A stretch of DNA of 41,370 bases from Lachnospiraceae bacterium (GTDB lineage Bacteria > Bacillota > Clostridia > Lachnospirales > Lachnospiraceae). The notes beneath the pieces are model-generated. The model did no database searches. It had not been told where the DNA came from and saw nothing but the letters and a program-made list of their open reading frames with translations. How positions within the stretch are numbered: position 1 is the first letter of the stretch; each line of letters begins with the position of its first letter. Below, one piece after another: positions 20,123 to 27,980 of this stretch. The stretch lies in the NCBI GenBank assembly GCA_017546025.1, contig JAFYYS010000016.1:1-41370 (forward strand), read 5' to 3'. Made by a program: the position numbers and the translations under genes.

Positions 20123-22228
20123 TTAAAACTCAATCGGAAAATCCACTTCATCCGGTTCGTCTTCGCAGTCATACTCGTCGAACTTCTTTGCGGGCTCGGG
20201 AGCGCCGCCGTTGGCGAAGATGTTAAATGCGATGCTTTCCGGCTCGGACGACTCTTCCTCGATGATGATCTCCTCGGGAAGGTTTCCTGCTTCATCGTCC
20301 GGGATCCGCTGTGAGAAGATGTCGTCTGCGTCATCGTCTACGTCGTACTGCTCTTCAGCCGGGGTGTTGATGTGAAGTTCTTCTTCCTTCGGTTCCTCAA
20401 AGAGTGACTCATCTGCTTTATGGAATATATCAAACAGCAGCGGGTCTTCCTTAATCTGCGCGGGCTGCTTGTCAGCTCCGTCTTCTCTGCCGAACGAGAG
20501 AAGCTCATCGATTGCTGCGGCGTTATTCTCCGGAATCTCGTCCAGGAAGTCTTCAACGGCATCCTCAATCTTATCGGCTGCCTCTTCCGCCCGGTCATTT
20601 CCGAACAGATTGCTGAACAGGAAATCTTCTTCCGGCTTCTCGTCTTCATCGACAGGGAGCTCAGGCTCTTCGTCGGCTTCAGGCTCATCAGACTCTTCTT
20701 CGTCAGCTTCGGGCTCGTCAGACTCTTCTTCGTCGGCTTCGGGCTCGTCAGACTCTTCTTCGTCGGACTCTTCATCATCCTCAGACTCTTCGTCATCGGA
20801 CTCTTCTTCGTCATCCTCGGGCTCTTCGTCTTCTTCGGCTTCGTCGTCGTCCTCAGATTCCTCGTCTTCGTCTTCGGACTCTTCGTCTTCAGTTTCGTCG
20901 CTGTCGTCGTCGGACTCTTCCTCGTCGTCAGCTTCCTCTTCCTCGTCCTCAGCTTCTTCCTCGGCATCGTCTTCGAAGGTAATTCCGATTTCGGTGCTTT
21001 CATTAGCGGGCTCTGCATCGGCAATTCCGATGGGCCAGGGCTCTTTATCAGGCTCGGAGAAGATATCAATGGAGATGGACTCGGGCTCAGCCTCTTCTGC
21101 TTCCACCGGAATCTCCTCCGTTTCGGGTTCGTCTCCTTCAATTGCCTTGTCTACGGCTTCCTCGGGAACCTCTTCAGCGAAGCCGATCGGAATCTCTTCG
21201 GCGTCAGCTTCGGGAGCGTCGATATCGAGGCTTTCCTCTTCAGCCGGAGCCTCTTCGTCTTCTGCCGAAGCCTCTTCCGCCTCTTCGGTAATCTCTACCG
21301 GAATTTCCTCAGCCTCTTCAGCAATCTCTACCGGAATCTCTTCAGCTTCTTCTGCAGTCTCAACCGGGATTTCCTCGGCCGGTGCTTCGGGCTCTGTCGG
21401 GTAGATGCGCTCACTCGCGAGTTCGCCGGAGTAGAGTTCTTCTTCCAGGAGTTCCTGACCGGTTGCGTCGGACATTACGAACCAGGAGGGTGTTTCCTTC
21501 TTCTCATTCAAATCCGCAATCGGAATCTCCTCGGCCGGTGCCTCAGCGTCAGCCTCTTCAGTGGCCTCCTCAGCAGCGGTTTCTTCAGCAGATTCCTCTT
21601 CAGCCGGAGCAGGAATTTCTTCGTCTGACTCGAAAAGATCGTCGAGCGATTTCTCGACATCGGCCACGGCCTCGTCTATTGCATCGGCAAGTTCCTCCGC
21701 AACCTCACCGGCTGCATCGGCGGCCTCGTTAACAGCCTTCTCTACGTTGTCGGCAGCCTCTTCGGCTTTGTCCTCGGGCTCTGCCTTGGCAACAGCCTTC
21801 TCAAACTCAGAAGCAACCCGCGAGACAACCTTGCCGATTCCGGCAAATGCTTTTTCAAGGCTTCCGGACACGGAACCGACCGCCTCAGTAACAGCTTCGG
21901 TTACCTGGCTGTCCATCTCACGGTAGAATTTCTCGGTTTCCTTAACCGCAGCCTCCTCCTTCTCCCCGTAGAGATCTGCGTTTCTGAGCATGTCTTCCAC
22001 TTTCTCGGTTGCCTTGGACGTTTCCCCTTCCTGATCCAAAAGCAGCTTCATATTCAGGAGGACGCTGACCCCAAGCGCCGACCCGAGCAGTTTCACCAGA
22101 CCGAGCGTGAGCTCTTTCACGCCCTCGGTCTCCCCTTTTCCTTTGGTGGGAACACTGACGCGCTTGCCGCAATACGGACAGAATTTCGCGTCATCCGGGA
22201 AATCGGCACCACATTTGCTACATTTCAT
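20123..22228 (-). CDS. Zinc-ribbon protein with giant acidic low-complexity region
   Basis: 701 residues from ATG 22226-22228, chosen because AAGGGAGG sits 8 nt upstream; a longer frame to 22297 runs back through the leader hairpins. The N-terminus is a four-cysteine zinc ribbon (C3, C6, C17, C20: CSKCGADFPDDAKFCPYCGK). A hydrophobic stretch (LGLVKLLGSALGVSVLLNM, about 62-80) may be a membrane helix or amphipathic segment. Then come Ala/Glu/Lys helices (about 95-220), and a very acidic tail with repeats EEIPVE and three copies of ESDEPEADEE. The C-terminus contains short IDIFSEP, LLFDIFHKADE and IAFNIFANGG motifs spaced along the acid background. Function unknown; it may be a charged scaffold. 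It has its own promoter, a structured leader and a strong terminator. Confidence 0.82.
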   Translation of the reverse strand: MKCSKCGADFPDDAKFCPYCGKRVSVPTKGKGETEGVKELTLGLVKLLGSALGVSVLLNMKLLLDQEGETSKATEKVEDMLRNADLYGEKEEAAVKETEKFYREMDSQVTEAVTEAVGSVSGSLEKAFAGIGKVVSRVASEFEKAVAKAEPEDKAEEAADNVEKAVNEAADAAGEVAEELADAIDEAVADVEKSLDDLFESDEEIPAPAEEESAEETAAEEATEEADAEAPAEEIPIADLNEKKETPSWFVMSDATGQELLEEELYSGELASERIYPTEPEAPAEEIPVETAEEAEEIPVEIAEEAEEIPVEITEEAEEASAEDEEAPAEEESLDIDAPEADAEEIPIGFAEEVPEEAVDKAIEGDEPETEEIPVEAEEAEPESISIDIFSEPDKEPWPIGIADAEPANESTEIGITFEDDAEEEAEDEEEEADDEEESDDDSDETEDEESEDEDEESEDDDEAEEDEEPEDDEEESDDEESEDDEESDEEESDEPEADEEESDEPEADEEESDEPEADEEPELPVDEDEKPEEDFLFSNLFGNDRAEEAADKIEDAVEDFLDEIPENNAAAIDELLSFGREDGADKQPAQIKEDPLLFDIFHKADESLFEEPKEEELHINTPAEEQYDVDDDADDIFSQRIPDDEAGNLPEEIIIEEESSEPESIAFNIFANGGAPEPAKKFDEYDCEDEPDEVDFPIEF

Positions 22229-22250
22229 GACTTTGTCCTCCCTTCTCTCA

Positions 22251-22300
22251 AGCCGTCCAATCGCGCATCCGGACGGCTTTCGGCTGTTGCTTTGCAACAG
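22251..22300 (-). promoter_or_regulatory. Structured leader of the zinc-ribbon gene
   Basis: Two adjacent hairpins lie in the predicted leader: CTGTTGC/GCAACAG with a 3-nt loop (22284-22300) and AGCCGTCC/GGACGGCT with a 12-nt loop (22251-22278). They sit between the promoter and the SD at 22237-22244. They may be mRNA-stabilising or a protein binding site; no known riboswitch is recognised. Confidence 0.5.
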
Positions 22301-22325
22301 TCGACCGTAAAAATTCGGTTAATAT

Positions 22326-22355
22326 ATTTTATCGTTTTTTCAATAGGGATGTCAA
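22326..22355 (-). promoter_or_regulatory. Promoter of the zinc-ribbon gene
   Basis: On the minus strand TTGACA (22350-22355), 18-bp spacer, TAAAAT (22326-22331). A dyad TTTCAGGC/GCCTGAAA (22360-22367 and 22389-22396) lies directly upstream of the -35 and could be an operator or the end of the LUD transcript; it lacks a T tract. Confidence 0.7.
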
Positions 22356-22417
22356 TAGTTTTCAGGCTTGTTTGCGGAAAACATTTGTGCCTGAAATTCT
22401 GTCAAAAACACAGTCAT

Positions 22418-23047
22418 CTAGTACCCCAAATCGTCATTTACGAGGATTACGTGGATTCTTCCCTCGTGGCGTGAAAAACGCGTGATCAGAATCTGGCAGC
22501 AAATCGTGTCGGGCGACTTGCAGTTCATGCACGAACCGGTCTTCGTGCACGGCGTGGAAAGCCCGAACCGCTGGGCGTTAATCGGCGCTGCAACGCCTCT
22601 CGCGCGCTTCATGGCACTGTCCGGATCGGGACAGATTTTGTTCATTCCGACGATGAAAACAACCTTGCGCGGTCCCTGCGCAATCGCAGACACCCGGTTG
22701 GCATTTCCGTCCACGTTAATGATGATGCCGTCCTCCGTCATGGCATTTGCCCCGGCCAGAAATACGTCGGCGTCGTAAGCCGCCAACATGGCGGCACGTT
22801 TGTCCTCCATCTGATCGCGGTCGATGAAGTTGTAGCGGTCGGTTTTAAGCGCGGCCGTCAGCCCGATTTCGTGGGCGCTCATGCATCCGCCCATCGTCAC
22901 CGACGAGCCCTCGGGAATCAGCTTTAACGCAAGCGCCACAGCCTCCTCGCGCGTCTCGGCAAAGTACCCCTCCATGTTGCGGGACCGAAGCCCCTTAATG
23001 ACCTTCTCCGCCAGAAGCCGGTTTCTTTTTTGTGTCATTTCATTCAT
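22418..23047 (-). CDS. LUD-domain protein (DUF162, LutC/YkgG-like)
   Basis: 209 residues. LUD-domain proteins are linked to lactate and other 2-hydroxyacid oxidation, but many stand-alone clostridial copies have no known role. Seen here: GSSVTMGGCMSAHEIGL, DVFLAGANAMTEDGIIINVD and GPRKVVFIVGMNKI, the family's typical Rossmann-like core, and a cysteine-rich C-terminal block CTKTGSCMNCKSPDTICC that may hold metal. ATG 23045-23047 follows GGAGGAG. It is the last gene of the kinase-GNAT-SLOG-MATE-LUD run, 21 nt after the MATE gene. No lutA/lutB partners are nearby. Confidence 0.87.
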   Translation of the reverse strand: MNEMTQKRNRLLAEKVIKGLRSRNMEGYFAETREEAVALALKLIPEGSSVTMGGCMSAHEIGLTAALKTDRYNFIDRDQMEDKRAAMLAAYDADVFLAGANAMTEDGIIINVDGNANRVSAIAQGPRKVVFIVGMNKICPDPDSAMKRARGVAAPINAQRFGLSTPCTKTGSCMNCKSPDTICCQILITRFSRHEGRIHVILVNDDLGY

Positions 23048-23068
23048 GCCTTCTCCTCCTTTTCGGTG

Positions 23069-24454
23069 CTACTCCTCGCGCACCAGGTTCTGCAGCCAGA
23101 CGCCCTTCTTAACAAGAATGAATCCGATGATGCACTTGATCAGATCCGTCGCCTGAACGGCAAGGTATAACATCAGCACGGGAATGTCCGTGTATTTGCT
23201 CAAAACATATGCAAACGGGATGCTCACGACCATCAGGAAGACACTGTCAAAACAGAACGTAACGAGCGTCTTGCCGCCGGTTCGAAGCGTGAAATACGTC
23301 GCGTGCATGAACGCGTAAATCGGCATGCATACCGCGCCGACCTGCATGAAGCCCTTCGCAAGCGTCTTGACCGATTCTTCCGTCTTGTAAAGCTCCGGGA
23401 AAAGCGGCGCCAGCAGGTACAAAAGTCCGCCGAGTACCAGACAGGACATGACGGAAAATGTGATGAGCTTCGTGTCGGTATCCCGTGCCTCTTCCAGCTT
23501 TCCTGCGCCGAGAAGCTGCCCGACCATGATGGCAATGGCGCTTCCCATTGCGATAAATACGACGTTGAACAGGTTCGTTACCGTCGAGGAAATGTTCAGT
23601 CCCGCAACAGCGTCCAGCCCTCTCTGCGAGTAGCACTGGTTGAGAAATGCCATGCCGGCCGACCACAAAAGCTCGTTGACCATTAAAGGAAGTCCCTTGA
23701 CCGTAATCTTTCCGAACAGTCTCTTCGGAACCAGCATGGTCTTGTAAAGGCCTTCTGCGAACTTCATCCGTACGGTATTGCGGTGCGTCCACAAAATGAC
23801 GATGGCCGCCTGTACGACACGGCTGATGACGGTAGCAACCGCAGCACCGGTAACGCCGAGCTCGGGAGCGCCGAATTTACCGAAAATCAGGATGTAGTTG
23901 AGGCAAAGGTTCACGAATACCGCCGTCAGACCGGCCACCATCGGAACACGTGTCTCGCCGCATTCGCGGAGCGTGCCTGCGTAAACCTCCTCAATGCCGA
24001 ACGGAATCAGACCGATCAGCATGACTGCCATATATTCACGGCCGTAGCGCAAAACGGCATCCACCGACTGCAGCGTACCGCCCTCTTCGTGCAGGTAAAG
24101 CTTCATCAGCGGGTCGCCGAAGCGGAACAGCACGGCAATTCCCAACAGCACCACGAAGCCCGTGATGTAAATCTTGTAGCGGAACGTGTTGCGTACGCCC
24201 TCGTGGTCTCCTTTGCCATAGAACTGCGCCCCGTAGATGCCCGGGCCCGCCAGGGCTCCGAAGATGCCCAGATAGATGACGAACAGCAGCTGATTCACGA
24301 TGGCAACGCCGGACATCGGCTCGGTGCCGACCCGTCCGATCATCAGATTATCGAGCAGGCTGACGAAGTTGGTGATGCCGTTCTGAATCATGATCGGCAC
24401 CGCAACCGTCAGCGCTTTTTTGTAAAATTTTCTGTCTCCGATTAACTTACTCAT
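23069..24454 (-). CDS. MATE family efflux transporter
   Basis: 461 residues with about 12 hydrophobic helices. MATE (NorM/DinF-like) carriers export drugs or metabolites using a Na+ or H+ gradient. The N-terminus AVPIMIQNGITNFVSLLDNL and the repeat-half segment KGLPLMVNELLWSAGMAFLN are typical of the two symmetrical halves; GAQFYGKGD and VGQLLGAGKLEEARDTD match the loops. Start ATG 24452-24454 has only a weak SD (AAGG far upstream), so it may be coupled to the preceding SLOG gene 36 nt away. The substrate cannot be predicted. Confidence 0.93.
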   Translation of the reverse strand: MSKLIGDRKFYKKALTVAVPIMIQNGITNFVSLLDNLMIGRVGTEPMSGVAIVNQLLFVIYLGIFGALAGPGIYGAQFYGKGDHEGVRNTFRYKIYITGFVVLLGIAVLFRFGDPLMKLYLHEEGGTLQSVDAVLRYGREYMAVMLIGLIPFGIEEVYAGTLRECGETRVPMVAGLTAVFVNLCLNYILIFGKFGAPELGVTGAAVATVISRVVQAAIVILWTHRNTVRMKFAEGLYKTMLVPKRLFGKITVKGLPLMVNELLWSAGMAFLNQCYSQRGLDAVAGLNISSTVTNLFNVVFIAMGSAIAIMVGQLLGAGKLEEARDTDTKLITFSVMSCLVLGGLLYLLAPLFPELYKTEESVKTLAKGFMQVGAVCMPIYAFMHATYFTLRTGGKTLVTFCFDSVFLMVVSIPFAYVLSKYTDIPVLMLYLAVQATDLIKCIIGFILVKKGVWLQNLVREE

Positions 24455-24490
24455 AAAAACAACAACCTTATCTGAATACTATAAACCCCT

Positions 24491-24985
24491 TTACCGGTCT
24501 TCGATGACCGTCACTTCTCTTCCGCGCTCTTTCGCATAATTTACGGTAAATGCCGTCCCGCCGCCCGAGCCGTTGAACACCGCAATGACCAGCGACGAAT
24601 TGTCGACCATCCACCGGTCGCGCGCCAGAAAGCACCCCGGCAGATACCGCGGACAGATGACCTCCTTCGCATCCGCCTCGTGAATCATCCTCTCGCACCA
24701 CTGCCGCTCCGTTTCGGTTCCCTTGTTCGGAAAGCCGGGATACGGAAGCGCGCAGATCAGGCGCACCGGATGCCCTTCGTTTCGAAGCGCCAGCACCTCC
24801 GCGGCCGCCCAGACATCAACGCCCGGGGCCATGCCGGAAATGAAATCCGTATAACCCTTCGAAACGGCCTTCAGAATCTGTTCCTTCAGCCGGATTCGGA
24901 TCTCCTGCTCGGTAAGCCGGCATTTTTCAGGCCGGTGCCCCGTAAAGCAGCAGACCTTCCCGCGCTCTTCTTCGGAAAATGTCAT
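24491..24985 (-). CDS. SLOG superfamily protein, DUF1273/YpsA-like
   Basis: 164 residues. The N-terminus KVCCFTGHRPEK and the segment DFISGMAPGVDVWAAAEVLAL are the nucleotide-binding hallmarks of DUF1273/YpsA proteins in the SLOG fold, which bind nucleotide-like ligands. NSSLVIAVFNGSGGGTAFTV completes the ligand pocket. B. subtilis YpsA influences cell division, but the clostridial role is not known. The ATG overlaps the stop of the GNAT gene by 4 nt (ATGA at 24982-24985), indicating coupled translation. Confidence 0.85.
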   Translation of the reverse strand: MTFSEEERGKVCCFTGHRPEKCRLTEQEIRIRLKEQILKAVSKGYTDFISGMAPGVDVWAAAEVLALRNEGHPVRLICALPYPGFPNKGTETERQWCERMIHEADAKEVICPRYLPGCFLARDRWMVDNSSLVIAVFNGSGGGTAFTVNYAKERGREVTVIEDR

Positions 24986-25731
24986 GCCATGCCTCCGATA
25001 CCGGGCTCCTGCGTGTTGAAAACAACTTCACCGTTGCCGTCATCCATCCGAAAGCCCACAAGCCGGTTCCCGCACCAGATGCTTTCAAACCGCGCGGCAC
25101 CCTTCTCCACACGGCTGAGAAGCTTGCAAAGCGCCGTCCGGTCGTCCGACTTTTTTGCTTTCCCGGACTGTTTCCGCCACTCGGAATAGTGCGGCAGCAT
25201 CCTATCAACCGCGCCTTCCACATTCGGAACCGGATAAATCTGATAGAGCCAGCGTTCGTATTTGGTTTCATCCTCGCATACATAAAAATCCGCGAAAACG
25301 CACGGCTCACCCGTATCGTGAAAACCGAACTTTTTGTGCAGCCCGATGGATCTGGCGTTGTTTCTTTTGATGGCAGATACAAGCTTTTCCGCGCCCCCGA
25401 ATTCCTGAAGCGTCTGAATCATCAGCTCATACATCGCCGTCGCGACGCCTTTCCTGTAAAATGCCGCGCGCACGTGCACGTCGCCCACATACCAGCGCCG
25501 CACATCGTCCGGGTCACGCATGCATCGGAGGTACCCGACGACCGCGCCGTCCTCCCACGCTGTTACCTCAAACCACTTCACGGCATATTCTTTTTCGTAC
25601 CAGTCGCAGAAAGCCGTCTGTCCCTCGGCGGCATCCCGCGGTATGCCCTTCACCTCGCAGAAGAAATCCGTAAGCACCTTTTTCGTGCGCTTCGACATCT
25701 TTCTGTGAGAATCCGTCACCTCATATTTCAT
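24982..25731 (-). CDS. GNAT family N-acetyltransferase
   Basis: 249 residues. The GNAT core lies in the first half: VVGYLRCMRDPDD, VGDVHVRAAFYRKGVATAMY (acetyl-CoA binding R/Q-x-x-G-x-A/G form, here R-K-G-V-A) and NNARSIGLHKKFGFHDTGE. The C-terminal about 90 residues (from YPVPNVEGAVDRML) look like an added domain. The start overlaps the kinase stop by ATGA (25728-25731) and the stop overlaps the SLOG start, so three genes are tightly coupled. Substrate unknown. Confidence 0.85.
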   Translation of the reverse strand: MKYEVTDSHRKMSKRTKKVLTDFFCEVKGIPRDAAEGQTAFCDWYEKEYAVKWFEVTAWEDGAVVGYLRCMRDPDDVRRWYVGDVHVRAAFYRKGVATAMYELMIQTLQEFGGAEKLVSAIKRNNARSIGLHKKFGFHDTGEPCVFADFYVCEDETKYERWLYQIYPVPNVEGAVDRMLPHYSEWRKQSGKAKKSDDRTALCKLLSRVEKGAARFESIWCGNRLVGFRMDDGNGEVVFNTQEPGIGGMA

Positions 25732-26282
25732 GCAGTCACTCCCTTATCGTCATCCGAAACCGCCGCTTCAGCCTCTTTGATCGCGGCTTTGTAATCGGAA
25801 TCAATCACAACTACCTTCTCGCCGGCCTTCGTGAAACCGTCAAGCATCTGCCGGTTAATCTCCTTAATCCATTCCGCCGGGAAGTCGTCCTCTTCAATCC
25901 GGCACTCGACATCCGACGCGTGCTTCCGAATCTCATCAAAGTGCGCGTCGACATACGCCTCCGTCATGGCAAGACAGACGAAGCGGATATCGGCAAGGTA
26001 TTCTTCCGTAAAATCCTTCCGCCAGTCAAACGGGATATAGCAGCCTTCGACAATCAGGTTCTGCCTGTTCTCGATCGCGGTTTTCACCATCTCACGCACA
26101 ACCGGCCACAGATACCCGGTCAGCTCATCATCGTCTTCCGGCGTCAAATCGGTATAACCGCTTCGAATCAGTCCCATCTTCAGATGATCGACGGACAGGT
26201 AAGGATAGCCGAGCTTCTCTAGAAGCCGCTGCGCCAAAACTGTTTTTCCGGTGTGGGATGCCCCGGTAATCAGGATAACCAT
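25728..26282 (-). CDS. P-loop kinase-like NTPase
   Basis: 184 residues. Walker A is GASHTGKT at residues 7-14; VDHLKMGLIRSG and NLIVEGCYIPFDW resemble the small-molecule kinase (adenylate/shikimate kinase-like) group. RFVCLAMTEAYVDAHFDEIRKH would be the lid and base region. ATG 26280-26282 follows GAGGGAG. It leads an operon of five genes whose promoter is at 26388-26393 and whose leader contains an 18-bp palindrome. The phosphorylated substrate is unknown. Confidence 0.8.
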   Translation of the reverse strand: MVILITGASHTGKTVLAQRLLEKLGYPYLSVDHLKMGLIRSGYTDLTPEDDDELTGYLWPVVREMVKTAIENRQNLIVEGCYIPFDWRKDFTEEYLADIRFVCLAMTEAYVDAHFDEIRKHASDVECRIEEDDFPAEWIKEINRQMLDGFTKAGEKVVVIDSDYKAAIKEAEAAVSDDDKGVTA

Positions 26283-26300
26283 TTGAATCTCCCTCTATTT

Positions 26301-26318
26301 GTTCTACACTTGTAGAAC
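26301..26318. promoter_or_regulatory. Perfect 18-bp palindrome, BlaI/CopY-like operator or leader hairpin
   Basis: GTTCTACA-CT-TGTAGAAC. The core TACA-N2-TGTA matches the operator core of BlaI/MecI/CopY winged-helix repressors. It lies in the transcribed leader of the kinase operon, 19 nt before the start codon and next to the SD, so it could instead act as an RNA hairpin limiting translation. No BlaI-type gene is in the window. Confidence 0.6.
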
Positions 26319-26387
26319 GTGTCACATTTTCCATCTTCTCTTGCGGAAGTTTTGCCGTTTCCTCCCGAAAAAAGCGGATTGGAACCC

Positions 26388-26393
26388 ATTATA
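26388..26393 (-). promoter_or_regulatory. Extended -10 promoter of the kinase operon
   Basis: The minus strand reads TG-G-TATAAT. The -35 at 17-bp distance (TTTCGT) is poor, as is usual for extended -10 promoters. The leader would be about 100 nt. Confidence 0.65.
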
Positions 26394-26403
26394 CCACAAT
26401 TGA

Positions 26404-26438
26404 GGAAAATACGAAACCCAAACGTGAGGAAAATGACA
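26404..26438 (+). repeat. Two direct copies of the dispersed GGAAAAT motif in an intergenic region
   Basis: GAGGAAAATACGA (26402-26414) and GAGGAAAATGACA (26426-26438) are spaced 24 bp apart between the divergent promoters of the kinase operon and the radical SAM gene. A third, inverted copy is at 26322-26332. Confidence 0.8.
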
Positions 26439-26452
26439 CCTTTTCGAAGCGA

Positions 26453-26481
26453 TGGACTTTTCCGCTTTTTTATGCTATAAT
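26453..26481 (+). promoter_or_regulatory. Promoter of the radical SAM gene
   Basis: TG-C-TATAAT with the hexamer at 26476-26481, an extended -10; TGGACT at 26453-26458 gives a 17-bp spacing. The transcript start near 26488 leaves a short leader that includes GCAAA-TGCAT-TTTGC (26493-26507). Confidence 0.7.
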
Positions 26482-26525
26482 ACTCCAATCAGGCAAATGC
26501 ATTTTGCAAAGTGACGGTGTGGAAT

Positions 26526-27599
26526 ATGGGGAATTCGGATTACGAACGTAAAATCAAAGAACTGCAGATGCTGGCGGAATACCGGAAGGAATTGCGGAAG
26601 AATCCGCAGCTTCGGTTTCTCTTCTTCGAGCTGACGCAGAAGTGCAACGAAAACTGCATTCACTGCGGAAGCCGCTGCGGAGAGAATGTGCCCGAGGAAT
26701 TGCCGACGGAAGCTTTCCTTAAGCTTCTTGATAAAGTCGCAGCAGACTTCGCGGGATCACTGCCGATGCTCTGCGTCACGGGCGGCGAACCGCTTCTGCG
26801 GCGTGATTTCTTCGAAATCGTTGAACATGCGCATCGCCTCGGTTTTACATGGGGCATGACAAGCAACGGAACACTGATCACGAAGGATGTCGCAAAACGT
26901 CTGAAGGAAGCCGGAATGGCTACCGTTGCCATAAGCCTTGACGGAACGAAGGAATACCACGATAAGTTCCGCCGTTCCCCGAACGCGTTCGAGCGGACGG
27001 TCGAGGGGCTTCGGAATCTTTTAGAGCAGGACTTTGAGGATGTTCAGGCAACCACCGTTGTGACGAAGCAGAATCTCGGAAGCCTTGAGGAACTGTTTCA
27101 GGTGCTTTATGACATCGACGTGGATTCCTGGCGGCTTCTGGCCATCGAACCGATCGGCCGGGCACTTGACATTCCGGAAATGCAGCTGAGCACGAAGGAT
27201 CACTTCGCGCTGCTTGATTTCATTCGCGGCAAGCGGGAACAGGGCTATCCTGTCACATACGGTTGCTGCCATTGGCTGGGGACGGATTACGAACGGGAAG
27301 TTCGGGACTGGTATTTTCTCTGTAACGCCGGAGTTTATACCGCAAGCATCATGTCTAACGGAGACATCGGCGCCTGTCTTGACACCGACCGGCGTCCGGA
27401 AACAATTCAGGGCAACATCCTGAAAGACGATTTCACGAAGGTCTGGAAGGAACGCTTTGAAATCTTCCGTACACCTCTTTCGGAGCGCTGTGCGGAATGC
27501 AAAGGATGCAAAGATGTCGCTTTTTGTGAAGGGGGTTCCTGTCACAGTTGGGACTACGACAACGACCGGCAGCTCGTCTGCCTGCATCGAGACCGGTAA
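26526..27599 (+). CDS. Radical SAM/SPASM enzyme, candidate peptide or lipoprotein maturase
   Basis: 357 residues. The radical SAM [4Fe-4S] triad is C40-x3-C44-x2-C47 (KCNENCIHCG), with VTGGEPLLRRDFFEI as the GGEP motif and MTSNGTLI and ISLDGTKEYHD as further barrel strands. The C-terminus is a SPASM-type cysteine set: FLCNAGVYTASIMSNGDIGAC, then CAECKGCKDVAFCEGGSC and a final C near the end, for auxiliary clusters. SPASM enzymes commonly modify ribosomal peptides or anaerobically mature proteins. ATG 26526 or GTG 26511 could be the start; neither has a strong SD, and GTG would add MTVWN. A small lipoprotein gene follows 41 nt downstream and shares the transcript. By memory this resembles NCBIfam's 'rSAM/lipoprotein system'; not checked. 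Confidence 0.9.
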   Translation: MGNSDYERKIKELQMLAEYRKELRKNPQLRFLFFELTQKCNENCIHCGSRCGENVPEELPTEAFLKLLDKVAADFAGSLPMLCVTGGEPLLRRDFFEIVEHAHRLGFTWGMTSNGTLITKDVAKRLKEAGMATVAISLDGTKEYHDKFRRSPNAFERTVEGLRNLLEQDFEDVQATTVVTKQNLGSLEELFQVLYDIDVDSWRLLAIEPIGRALDIPEMQLSTKDHFALLDFIRGKREQGYPVTYGCCHWLGTDYEREVRDWYFLCNAGVYTASIMSNGDIGACLDTDRRPETIQGNILKDDFTKVWKERFEIFRTPLSERCAECKGCKDVAFCEGGSCHSWDYDNDRQLVCLHRDR

Positions 27600-27640
27600 G
27601 TCCCGAATCGAACGGTCAACGGACCGGGAAAGGAATGACA

Positions 27641-27898
27641 ATGAAGAAGAAAACACTGAAGAAAGTATTTTCCGGCGCGGCAATCTTTCTTGCCGCCGCC
27701 AATATGAACGGCTGCGCGTACGGCCCTCCGAGGAGCGAAGCCACGCCTGTCGTCACGCGTCCCGCGGAAGAGCAGATGCTTCCGAAGGAATATGATGAAA
27801 CGGAGACGACGTATTTCCCGAATCCTGCCAAGCAGAATTCCGACGACAGTCAGGAAGAAGCCCCCGCCGGCGGCGGAACGCAGGAGCTGCAGTCTTAA
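27641..27898 (+). CDS. Small predicted lipoprotein, possible substrate of the adjacent radical SAM enzyme
   Basis: 85 residues. A Lys-rich N-terminus and hydrophobic core (VFSGAAIFLAAANMNGC) form a lipoprotein-type signal with C25 as the lipid-attachment residue; the lipobox MNGC is imperfect. The mature protein starts CAYGPPRSEATP and is short, acidic, Pro/Thr/Glu-rich and probably disordered; C25 is its only cysteine. ATG 27641 is 6 nt after AAGGA; the ATG at 27635 abuts the SD. The pairing with the SPASM enzyme and shared terminator suggest enzyme and substrate, with YGPP, prolines or tyrosines as possible sites; this is inference. Confidence 0.72.
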   Translation: MKKKTLKKVFSGAAIFLAAANMNGCAYGPPRSEATPVVTRPAEEQMLPKEYDETETTYFPNPAKQNSDDSQEEAPAGGGTQELQS

Positions 27899-27945
27899 CC
27901 GGCTTATAAAGTCGGTGCATTCCGAGAAGCATTTTTGAACGAAAC

Positions 27946-27980
27946 AACCCGGTACCACATGGTACCGGGTTTTCTCTTTT
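27946..27980 (+). terminator. Terminator of the radical SAM-lipoprotein transcript
   Basis: AACCCGGTACC (27946-27956), loop ACAT, GGTACCGGGTT (27961-27971), then TTTCTCTTTTC on the plus strand. It also separates the convergent gene that ends at 27981. Confidence 0.88.

Noticed and set aside
20420-21628. Plus-strand Phe/Leu-rich (402 codons) and Ser-rich (20469-21404) frames
   Set aside because: Both are antisense products of the Asp/Glu/Ser-rich repeats of the zinc-ribbon gene.
22229-22297. N-terminal extension of the zinc-ribbon protein
   Set aside because: It runs through two leader hairpins and the SD; the ribbon starts directly at the SD-supported ATG.
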